The notes under the pieces were generated by a model. That model was not told the DNA's origin and did not search any database. It saw only the letters and a list, made by a program, of their open reading frames with translations. From a bacterium (lineage in GTDB: Bacteria; Bacillota; Clostridia; Lachnospirales; Lachnospiraceae), in NCBI GenBank assembly GCA_030524675.1, contig JAUNGE010000010.1, forward strand, positions 18,969 through 82,968: a stretch of DNA of 64,000 bases. Direction: 5' to 3'. Every line of letters begins with the position of its first letter. Within the stretch, counting starts at the first letter, position 1. Positions 43,439-50,517 of the stretch are shown one piece after another. Position numbers and translations under genes: made by a program.

Positions 43439-43459
43439 AGTTTGAATACCTGCTTTTTT
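43417..43459 (+). terminator. Terminator of the small ORF
   Basis: AGCAGGT pairs with ACCTGCT, with AACAAACT/AGTTTG inside and T6 after. The hairpin begins within the last codons. Confidence 0.75.
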
Positions 43460-43492
43460 CTATACTTTTATGATGGCTTTGAAATATTTCTC

Positions 43493-43792
43493 TCAAGAAA
43501 TCTTGAACATCTGCTTTTCGTCATTCTCCCAGCACCTGAGTGTTCCCAGATCAAGTTTTATCAACCGGACAAACTTCTGATACTGCTGATTGAATGACTG
43601 CGCTTCCAACAGCTTGCGAGGGGTTATCAGTCGGAAACTATGGATATACATGGGTGCATACCTCACATAGCTGTCCGAAGTGGAACAAAGGATGTATATA
43701 TTTTCGGAAACCTGTGCCAGAATACGCCATTTTGCTCCTTTTCTGCTCTGGGGGAGGTTCGGAACCATAAACGCATCTGTGAGAGAATAGCA
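43493..43792 (-). other. Detached coding tail, in frame with the recombinase after excision
   Basis: A frame of 99 codons plus stop runs from the right element end (43792) to 43493. It has no start or ribosome site of its own. Circularising the element at the core puts its first codon (TGC) directly after codon 609 of the recombinase (AAA), in the same frame, making a 708-residue protein. The tail reads CYSLTDAFMVPNLPQSR... and ends DEKQMFKIS. In the integrated state the same DNA is fused out of frame to the sigK 5' part. Confidence 0.65.
43772..43792. other. Right attachment half-site of the sigK element
   Basis: A 21-bp end finishing in GAATAGCA before core TT (43793-43794). It matches the reverse complement of 39647-39667 at 16 of 21 positions. 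Confidence 0.8.
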
Positions 43793-44058
43793 TTTTCCAC
43801 GCATTTCGCAGCATAAGTTGCAAGTCTGGAACCTTTATCTACGCAGAAAGTATTTACTGCTTTGATGAGGCCGATGGTTCCCACAGACAGCAGGTCCTCT
43901 GTGTCATAATCGGTTCCCTGATATTTTTTTACAATATGTGCAACCAGACGCATATTTCGCTCGATTAGGATTCCTTTTGCCTCTTTATCTCCGTTCTGGC
44001 AGCGTTCCAGATAGATTCTTTCTTCACTCGCAGTCAATGGTTTCAGAAATGTTTTCAA
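43793..44058 (-). CDS. sigK: sigK, 5' part (sigma-K N-terminal region 2), separated by the inserted element
   Basis: Codons 1-88 and the first two bases of codon 89. TTG 44058 lies 6 bases after AAGGTGG. The sequence holds sigma region 2: NMRLVAHIVKKYQ, TEDLLSVGTIGLIKAVNTF and ATYAAKCVEN. There is no hydrophobic pro-sequence, unlike Bacillus sigma-K and like the clostridial form. In the integrated state the frame runs on into the element for 43 more residues and ends, so the product is a fragment lacking regions 3-4. Confidence 0.9.
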
Positions 44059-44270
44059 AGAAAGCCACCTTATGCTTTTTTCCTTATCTGTATTTTATGC
44101 GTTTTCTTTTTTTCAGTGCCTTTCCCATCGGATTTCTTTTGAATTCTGTTGATTTTTTATCTTTTTTGCCAGGAAGACTCCAATTTCAGCAGAAAGTGCG
44201 CTATAATAATAGAAACATGTCTTGGCAGAATGGACAGAATAAGGAAGAGAAAGAGACAAGGGAGGAGTAC

Positions 44271-45467
44271 ATGGAGAAAGAAGTATTGCAAAAATTACAA
44301 AAAGCAGAACAGGAAGAATGTGAAGTGCAGGCAGGGGAAGAGAAAAAGAACTTGACAAAACAGGAAGAACAGCCAGAAGAGGAGCAGAAAAAGACCGAAG
44401 AGGAACAGGAAGAACATGCAGAGCCGCTGGAGGAAAAGCCAAGCGGGGAAACAGAAAAAACAGAGGAGAGAGAGGAAAAACTGGGCGAAGAAGCGAAAAA
44501 ACCAGAGCAGAGAGAGGAAAAACAGAGTGAAGAATCCAAAGAATCCGACAGAATAGAACAGAGCGACTTGGCTTTAAAGGAAATGTTGGAGAGAGAAAGA
44601 AAGGCCAATGAACAGATGCTTTATGCTATGCAGCAGAAGATAGAGCAGCAGGGAAAAGAGCTGGAGGGCGTAAAAAGAGAAAAAAGGCGTCTGACATTGG
44701 AACTTTCAGAGATTCGGGAAGAGTGGGGATATCCGCAGGAGCCGGATTCGGAAGAAAACTGGGAGAAAAGAGAACAAAAAAGGAGGAGAAAGGCGTCTGT
44801 AAAGATGTTTCCTGTATTCAGTGTATGGGGCGTCTGCATCCTGATGCTGCTGACTGTTCTGAATCTGAGTATTCCAAAAGAATATTACGGTGAGAGAGCC
44901 ATCTGGTTTGCATTTCTTGCAATGTTTGTGTCTGTGATGGTGATAATTGCAAATGATTTGATGACAAAAAAAGTAATTGAGCGCACATTGGTTTATTTTA
45001 CGCTGGAGCTGTGGTTTGTGTATGGCGTTTTTTGCCTGCTGAATTTTACGGGCGGTTTAGGAAGGAGAATGTTTGGAAATGATATTCTTGTTTTTTCCCC
45101 TGTGATTTGGCTGATTCTGCTGCTGGCACTTCGAGCGAAGCCTTTGGAAAAAAGAAGTACGAACGGTGACCAGATGCTGCTGCATGGCTTTTTAGCGACA
45201 GTTCTGGTATGGTATAGTATGCATATTGCTACTATTATCCGCATGATGCTGAATGCAGCGTGGAGCGTTCAGATTCTGGGCTGTCTGTATTTGGTGTCAG
45301 CGGTTTTTGTGATACAGCATCTGTTTGCATTGCTGTATATCAAAAAAGAGTATCTGGCAGAGGCGGTTCAAAATGGAAGAAGGAGACTGAAAATGTTGAC
45401 ATATATATTCTTTGGATATCATGTTCTGTTTTCAGTGCTCTATATTGTGGTGAATATACTTCTGTAA
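44271..45467 (+). CDS. Glu/Lys-rich coiled-coil membrane protein, unknown function
   Basis: A 398-residue protein in two parts. Residues 1 to about 180 are extremely rich in Glu, Lys and Gln with imperfect EEREEKLGEE/EQREEKQSEE repeats, then a regular coiled coil (about 100-150). Residues about 185-398 form six or seven hydrophobic helices ending near the C-terminus. No signal peptide is seen, so the charged part should be cytoplasmic. I recognise no family. GGGAGGAG lies before ATG 44271; longer readings upstream run into sigK DNA. It is divergent from sigK, 213 bases away. Confidence 0.7.
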   Translation: MEKEVLQKLQKAEQEECEVQAGEEKKNLTKQEEQPEEEQKKTEEEQEEHAEPLEEKPSGETEKTEEREEKLGEEAKKPEQREEKQSEESKESDRIEQSDLALKEMLERERKANEQMLYAMQQKIEQQGKELEGVKREKRRLTLELSEIREEWGYPQEPDSEENWEKREQKRRRKASVKMFPVFSVWGVCILMLLTVLNLSIPKEYYGERAIWFAFLAMFVSVMVIIANDLMTKKVIERTLVYFTLELWFVYGVFCLLNFTGGLGRRMFGNDILVFSPVIWLILLLALRAKPLEKRSTNGDQMLLHGFLATVLVWYSMHIATIIRMMLNAAWSVQILGCLYLVSAVFVIQHLFALLYIKKEYLAEAVQNGRRRLKMLTYIFFGYHVLFSVLYIVVNILL

Positions 45468-45578
45468 AAGTCTGAGAATCGAAAATACAGGTATTGAGTA
45501 CTTATAGCTATAAAAAAGTGAAAATAAATGCAAAATTATCAAATTTTCTTAAAATTTTGAAAAAAGATCGTAAAAACG

Positions 45579-45607
45579 TTGTAAGATCATGTTTTTTCAT
45601 TTATAAT
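45579..45607 (+). promoter_or_regulatory. Promoter of the DUF1538 gene
   Basis: TTGTAA at 45579-45584 and TATAAT at 45602-45607 with a 17-bp spacer; the -10 ends about 147 bases before the start codon. Confidence 0.75.
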
Positions 45608-45754
45608 AGGAAGAAAGTTGCCCTGTGAGGCGGGGAGCCGAATGGGCATAATGGAAAGCGGCAGCTTCCAAGAGAAAAGCAGAGTGGTTTTGACATGTTT
45701 GGGAACGTTCCTGGGAGCGGCAGCGGGAAAAATAAGGAGAAAGGGTGATGTAAT
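45608..45754 (+). promoter_or_regulatory. Long structured leader of the DUF1538-PII transcript
   Basis: TGCCC (45619-45623) can pair with GGGCA (45644-45648) around an inner GGC-GGGGA-GCC hairpin; GGAAAGC/GCTTCC makes a second hairpin (45653-45670), and GGAACGTTCC a third (near 45702). I do not recognise a known riboswitch class. No terminator is seen in it, so control, if any, would be at translation. Confidence 0.35.
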
Positions 45755-47302
45755 ATGAGAAACACATGAACAAAACTGAGGGAGAAACTGATTGAGGCAT
45801 TACAGGCGGTCCTCCCGATTATAGGGATTGTCGTGGTCCTAAGTTTCAGTATTGCTCCTATTTCCCCCAGTATTTTGCTTTGTTTTTTGATGGGGGCTGT
45901 GTTATTGATTGTAGGTATGATGTTCTTTACGCAGGGAGCCGAGATGTCCATGACACCGATGGGTGAGCGTGTGGGCAGTGCTATGACAAAGACGAAGAAT
46001 TTGGGATTAATCGTGGTGCTCGCATTTATTTTAGGTGTTATCATCACGATCTCCGAGCCTGACCTGCAGGTTCTTGCGGAGCAGGTTCCGTCGGTTCCCA
46101 ATATGGTGCTGATTTTAGCGGTGGCAGTCGGCGTGGGTGTATTTCTTGTCATCGCTCTTCTTAGAATGTTGTTTGGGATTGCATTACAAAAACTGTTTAT
46201 CCTATTTTATCTCATTGCATTTATATTAGCATTCTTTGTTCCGAAGGATTTTTTGAGTGTGGCATTTGACTCTGGAGGTGTTACAACGGGACCGATGACC
46301 GTTCCGTTTATCATGGCACTGGGTGCCGGTGTCGCTGCAATTCGAGGCGATAAAAATGCGGCGGATGACAGTTTTGGTCTGGTTTCTCTCTGTTCTGTCG
46401 GACCGATTCTGGCAGTGCTGATTCTGGGAATGATTTACAATCCGCAGGAGAGCGCTTACATAGCACCGACCATTCCGGAGATTCAGGATTCTGTGGAACT
46501 CTGGACATTATTTAGAGTCGGATTTCCGACCTATTTCAAGGAAATTGCAATCTCTTTGCTTCCGATTGTTCTGTTTTTCGGAATCTTTCAGATTGTTCTT
46601 TTGAAACTTCCAAGAAGAAATCTAGTAAAGATTTTGATTGGTCTTATCTACACCTATGTGGGGCTGGTTTTATTTCTGACTGGTGCCAATGTAGGATTTA
46701 TGCCAGCTGGTAATTATCTGGGACAGGTGATTGCTGGACAGAAGTATTCCTGGATTATCATCCCGATTGGCATGATAATCGGATACTTTATTGTAAAAGC
46801 CGAGCCTGCGGTTTATGTGTTGAACCGTCAGGTGGAACAGATGACAGACGGAGCGATCTCTGCCTCTGCTGTGGGGCTGAGTCTTTCTCTGGGTGTTGCT
46901 TGTTCGTTGGGGCTTGCCATGGTGCGTGTTTTGACAGGAATCTCGATTTTGTGGTTTTTGATTCCTGGATATGCGATTGCACTTGGAATTTCATTTTTTG
47001 TACCTAAGATTTATACCGCTATCGCGTTCGACTCTGGTGGTGTTGCATCCGGTCCTATGACGGCAGCGTTTCTTCTGCCGTTTGCGCAGGGGGCGTGTGT
47101 GGCGCTTGGAGGAAATATTGTCACAGATGCGTTCGGTGTCGTGGCAATGGTAGCGATGACTCCTCTTATTACGATTCAGATTTTGGGTGTTGTTTCTCAG
47201 CTTCAGAAGAAGGCAGAAACACCAGTACCAGCTACAGGAGCTGCTTTGGAAGCTGCCAAGGCATTTGAGGCTCTGGCAGATGATGCAATCATTGAATTGT
47301 AA
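45755..47302 (+). CDS. DUF1538 family membrane protein, with an in-frame TGA at codon 5
   Basis: A two-repeat membrane protein: each half has several helices and ends in FDSGGVTTGPMTVPFIMALGAGVAA / FDSGGVASGPMTAAFLLPFAQGACVA, the DUF1538 signature. The best start is ATG 45755, just after GGTGAT, but codon 5 is TGA (45767-45769); the frame then continues as TKLREKLIEALQAVLPIIGIV without break. The first other usable start, GTG 45833, would cut into the first helix. So the gene is either nonsense-mutated, read from a CTG/ATT start between, or misread in sequencing. It is paired with a PII-like protein, which probably regulates transport. Confidence 0.75.
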
Positions 47303-47397
47303 CAGACAGTGCGGGTATGTGAGAATGCAGCGAAGCGGATAGTATGCCGCAAAGCTCTGCATGATGGCCTGTGACAGCAAAAGAAGGAGGATGCGCT

Positions 47398-48081
47398 ATG
47401 AGCAATTTATTCTGGATGGTCAGTATTGTAAACCGAAGCCAGTCCAAGCGGTTTAAGGAATTTTATAAAAAGTGCGGGGTTTCCATTGTCCTGGAGACAG
47501 TGGGAGCTGGAACCGCAGTCAGTGAGATGTTGGATTATTTTGGTCTGGAAGCTTCTGAAAAGCTGCTGATGTTTTCTGTGGTGACGGGAGAGAAATGGAC
47601 CGAGGTAAAAAAAGGTCTGCAGAACAAGTTAAAAATTGATATACCTGGTACGGGGATTGCCTTTATTGTTCCTATGAGCAGCATTGGCGGAAAGAATGCA
47701 CTGCTGTTTCTGACAGAGGGACAGAAGTTTCAGAAAGGAGAGGAGACAATCTTGAAAAATACGGAGAATGAGCTGCTGGTGGTAATTTTAAACCAGGGCT
47801 ACAGCGATTTGGTTATGGATGCTGCCAGAAGCGCCAAGGCATCCGGCGGAACGGTTATTCATGCCAAGGGAACCGGAATGCAGCACGCAGAGAAATTTAT
47901 GGGGGTTTCTCTGGTGGCAGAAAAAGAGATGATTTTCCTCGTCGCGAAGAGAAAAGACAAAAACCAGATTATGAGGGCGATTATGGAGCAGGCCGGTACG
48001 AACAGCAAAGCACGTTCCATCGTATTTTCGCTGCCGGTGACAAGCACTGCCGGTATGCGATTGATTGAAGAGAGTGAGTAA
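47398..48081 (+). CDS. PII-family protein with two PII-like domains
   Basis: A 227-residue protein made of two ferredoxin-like domains (about 1-95 and 115-220). The second resembles PII most: AARSAKASGGTVIHAKGTG corresponds to the T-loop entry, and the first has VETVGAGTAVSEMLDYFG at the equivalent place. The uridylylated tyrosine of GlnB is absent. PII proteins bind ATP/ADP and 2-oxoglutarate or other small signals and gate transporters. AGGAGG precedes ATG 47398, 95 bases after the DUF1538 gene, and the pair recurs in Clostridia, so a gating role for that protein is likely. Confidence 0.85.
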   Translation: MSNLFWMVSIVNRSQSKRFKEFYKKCGVSIVLETVGAGTAVSEMLDYFGLEASEKLLMFSVVTGEKWTEVKKGLQNKLKIDIPGTGIAFIVPMSSIGGKNALLFLTEGQKFQKGEETILKNTENELLVVILNQGYSDLVMDAARSAKASGGTVIHAKGTGMQHAEKFMGVSLVAEKEMIFLVAKRKDKNQIMRAIMEQAGTNSKARSIVFSLPVTSTAGMRLIEESE

Positions 48082-48137
48082 GAAGAGAGAAATGAGTGAG
48101 GAATCCAAAAGGATGAGGCATTTCTGATACAAGAGTG

Positions 48138-48186
48138 AACAGGGTGGTTAAAGCAGTTCCAAAATGGCTTCTGACCGCCCTGTTTT
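48138..48186 (+). terminator. Terminator after the PII-like gene
   Basis: AACAGGGTGGT pairs with ACCGCCCTGTT, ending in TTTT. Confidence 0.75.
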
Positions 48187-48248
48187 GCGGAAAAAAAGAT
48201 ATAGAAAGTGCTAAGGAAAGGGACAAAGAAAGGGATGGATAGAAGAAG

Positions 48249-49025
48249 ATGAGAATTTTACTGATACGTCACGGAGATCCGGATTATGTTCATGATACCC
48301 TGACAGAGAAGGGAAAAAGAGAGGCGGCGCTGCTTGCAGAGACAGCGGGGGACCTCAGAGTGGGAGACTGCTACCAGTCGCCGCTGGGAAGAGCACAGGA
48401 CACGGCTTCTTACACGCTGAAAAAACTGGGCCTTTCTGCGAAGACAATGCCATGGCTGCAGGAATTTCCGCCCCAGATTGATATCAATCTGTCCGAGGAG
48501 CTGCAGAGAGCGTATCCGGATGCAGGACGTCTGGAAAATGGAATGTATAAAAAGAGAATTGTCTGGGATATGGTTCCAGGGTATCTGACAGAACATCCGG
48601 AATATCTGGACAGGGAAAAATGGAGAGAGAGCGAAGCTGCACGCTGTGGAACGCTGGTTTCTGATTATGATGCTGTGACGAAAGCGTTTGATGCACTCTT
48701 GAGTCAGTATGGATATGAGAGGGAAAATCTGCATTATCGGGTAATGCGCGAGAATACAGAAACTATCACTTGCTTCTGCCATTTTGGAATCACCTGCGTG
48801 CTGTTATCTCATCTGTGGAATGTCTCGCCGTTCGTGCTGTGGCATGGGCTGGCTTTGGCACCGACATCTGTCACGGAGGTGGTGACGGAGGAGAGAGAAC
48901 AGGGAATTGCCTGGTTTCGAGGGCTTAGAGTGGGGGACGTCTCACATCTGTACCGCGGCGGCGAAGAGCCGTCCTTTGCAGCGAGGTTCTGCGAGACATA
49001 TGGGAATACGGAACAGAGACATTAA
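48249..49025 (+). CDS. Histidine phosphatase family protein
   Basis: A 258-residue member of the phosphoglycerate mutase-like superfamily. The phosphohistidine motif is LIRHGDPDY (5-13) with His8; the second conserved site is SPLGRAQDTASYTL, and the C-terminal FCHFGITCVLLSHL carries the second catalytic His. It lacks the features of true 2,3-bisphosphoglycerate mutases, so it is more likely a phosphatase of unknown substrate. ATG 48249 follows a weak GGAT/AGAAG region. It is probably monocistronic, before galE. Confidence 0.85.
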   Translation: MRILLIRHGDPDYVHDTLTEKGKREAALLAETAGDLRVGDCYQSPLGRAQDTASYTLKKLGLSAKTMPWLQEFPPQIDINLSEELQRAYPDAGRLENGMYKKRIVWDMVPGYLTEHPEYLDREKWRESEAARCGTLVSDYDAVTKAFDALLSQYGYERENLHYRVMRENTETITCFCHFGITCVLLSHLWNVSPFVLWHGLALAPTSVTEVVTEEREQGIAWFRGLRVGDVSHLYRGGEEPSFAARFCETYGNTEQRH

Positions 49026-49089
49026 GAAAATCCTCTGTTTTCTTTAATAATTTTACAGAGATTTGACAGAAACAAAGTAGAAAAAAACA

Positions 49090-49118
49090 TTGTAAGTGGA
49101 AAGATTTCCATATATAAT
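49090..49118 (+). promoter_or_regulatory. Promoter of galE with an inverted repeat in the spacer
   Basis: TTGTAA at 49090-49095 and TATAAT at 49113-49118, 17 bp apart. The spacer contains TGGAAA-GA-TTTCCA (49097-49110), a perfect inverted repeat that may be an operator. Confidence 0.6.
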
Positions 49119-49190
49119 AAAATGTAGCAGAGAAGGTTTCTGCGAAGTTGGGCGAAAAGTGCCCACAGTACAATTCAGGAGGTAAAGGGA

Positions 49191-50213
49191 ATGGCTATTT
49201 TAGTGACCGGAGGCGCAGGTTATATCGGAAGTCACACATGTGTAGAATTATTAAAGGAAGGATACGAAGTAGTGGTTGTAGATAACCTGTATAACTCCAG
49301 TGAGGAATCTTTGAAGCGTGTTGAGCGTATCACGGGGAAAAAAGTGACCTTTTATGAGGCAGATATTCTTGACAGGGAGGCGCTGGAGAAGATTTTTACA
49401 GAGCAGAAGATTGATTCTGTCATTCATTTTGCGGGTTTGAAGGCTGTAGGGGAATCTGTGAGAAAACCGCTTGAGTATTACCACAATAACATCACAGGAA
49501 CTTTGATTCTGTGTGATGTGATGCGCAATCACGGCGTGAAAAATATCGTATTCAGCTCGTCTGCGACTGTTTACGGCGATCCGGCGTTTGTGCCGATTAC
49601 AGAGGAGTGCCCAAAAGGGAAAATTACAAACCCATATGGACAGACAAAAGGAATGTTAGAGCAGATTTTGACCGATCTTCATGTGGCAGATCCGGAGTGG
49701 AATGTGATTCTGCTTCGCTACTTTAACCCGATCGGCGCACATGAGAGCGGGCTGATTGGAGAGGATCCGAAGGGAATTCCGAACAATCTGGTTCCTTATA
49801 TTGCGCAGGTAGCAGTTGGAAAATTAAAATGCCTTGGTGTATTCGGCAACGACTATGATACGCCTGACGGCACAGGTGTGCGCGATTATATTCATGTGGT
49901 GGACCTGGCAGTGGGCCATGTGAAGGCAATCAAGAAGCTGGAGGACAAAGAGGGTGTTTCTATCTACAACCTGGGAACAGGCCATGGATACAGCGTTCTG
50001 GATGTTGTGAAGGCGTATGAGAAGGCATGCGGCAAGACAATTCCATATGAAATCAAGCCGAGACGTGCAGGGGATATTGCCTCCTGCTATTCCGACGCTT
50101 CCAAGGCAAAGAGGGAACTTGGCTGGGTAGCGGAGAGAGGAATCGAGGAGATGTGCGCAGATTCCTGGAGATGGCAGTCGAACAACCCGAACGGATATAG
50201 AGATGCAGAATAG
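49191..50213 (+). CDS. galE: UDP-glucose 4-epimerase
   Basis: Interconverts UDP-glucose and UDP-galactose. The NAD-binding loop is [17 protein letters not shown] (5-21), and the short-chain dehydrogenase catalytic set is Ser/Tyr-xxx-Lys in [12 protein letters not shown] and [31 protein letters not shown] is the substrate loop. 340 residues is standard. AGGAGG precedes the ATG. It stands alone, so it serves galactose use and surface sugar synthesis without nearby Leloir partners. Confidence 0.96.
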   Translation: MAILVTGGAGYIGSHTCVELLKEGYEVVVVDNLYNSSEESLKRVERITGKKVTFYEADILDREALEKIFTEQKIDSVIHFAGLKAVGESVRKPLEYYHNNITGTLILCDVMRNHGVKNIVFSSSATVYGDPAFVPITEECPKGKITNPYGQTKGMLEQILTDLHVADPEWNVILLRYFNPIGAHESGLIGEDPKGIPNNLVPYIAQVAVGKLKCLGVFGNDYDTPDGTGVRDYIHVVDLAVGHVKAIKKLEDKEGVSIYNLGTGHGYSVLDVVKAYEKACGKTIPYEIKPRRAGDIASCYSDASKAKRELGWVAERGIEEMCADSWRWQSNNPNGYRDAE

Positions 50214-50265
50214 TGTCTGAGTAAGTACCTGCATGAATAAGTAGCCTTTTAATAGTAGAAAATAG

Positions 50266-50309
50266 AAAGCTGCAGAGATTCGCGGAAGGCGGAGAACTGC
50301 AGCTTTTTT
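50266..50309 (+). terminator. Terminator after galE
   Basis: AAAGCTGCAG pairs with CTGCAGCTTT, then T residues. Before it, CCTGCATGAATAAGTAG (near 50228) matches part of the 17.5-kb repeat block. The remaining 50310-50517 is AT-rich, with a possible promoter TTGCAT (50416) / TAATAT (50439) and the palindrome GTAATATATTAC at 50438-50449. Confidence 0.8.
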
Positions 50310-50517
50310 CTATGTTTTACAAGGAAATGTTTTACAAGGAATACATAAAATTGTTTCTTAAAAAGATATTAAAGATTCTTTATAATATTTTAAGAAAAAA
50401 ATAGGCGTGAAAAACTTGCATTTTTAAGAAAAATATAGTAATATATTACGTAATAAGATATTAAATATTGCGTGACAAGATAAAAATATAAAGATTGTAC
50501 AGAGAGAAAGGGATAGC

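Larger units (their letters stand above)
39645..43794. mobile_element. skin-like element interrupting sigK (4,148 bp)
   Basis: The element lies between two copies of a two-base core, TT at 39645-39646 and 43793-43794 on the plus strand. Inside the cores, imperfect 21-bp inverted repeats run from 39647 to 39667 and from 43772 to 43792 (16 of 21 positions); the innermost six bases are TGCTAT/ATAGCA. Content, minus strand: detached recombinase tail, DUF4143 ATPase, serine recombinase; plus strand: a 74-codon ORF. Removing it restores sigK exactly in frame. Known skin elements of Bacillus subtilis (48 kb) and Clostridioides difficile (about 15 kb) sit in the same gene and are excised in the mother cell. 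Confidence 0.9.

Noticed and set aside
43938..44270. An N-terminal extension of the Glu-rich protein back to 43938
   Set aside because: That stretch is antisense to sigK and to its promoter region; GGGAGGAG and ATG 44271 give a better start.
45767..45769. Selenocysteine codon in the DUF1538 gene
   Set aside because: No bacterial SECIS-like stem-loop follows the TGA, and the position is in a variable cytoplasmic N-terminus, not an active site.
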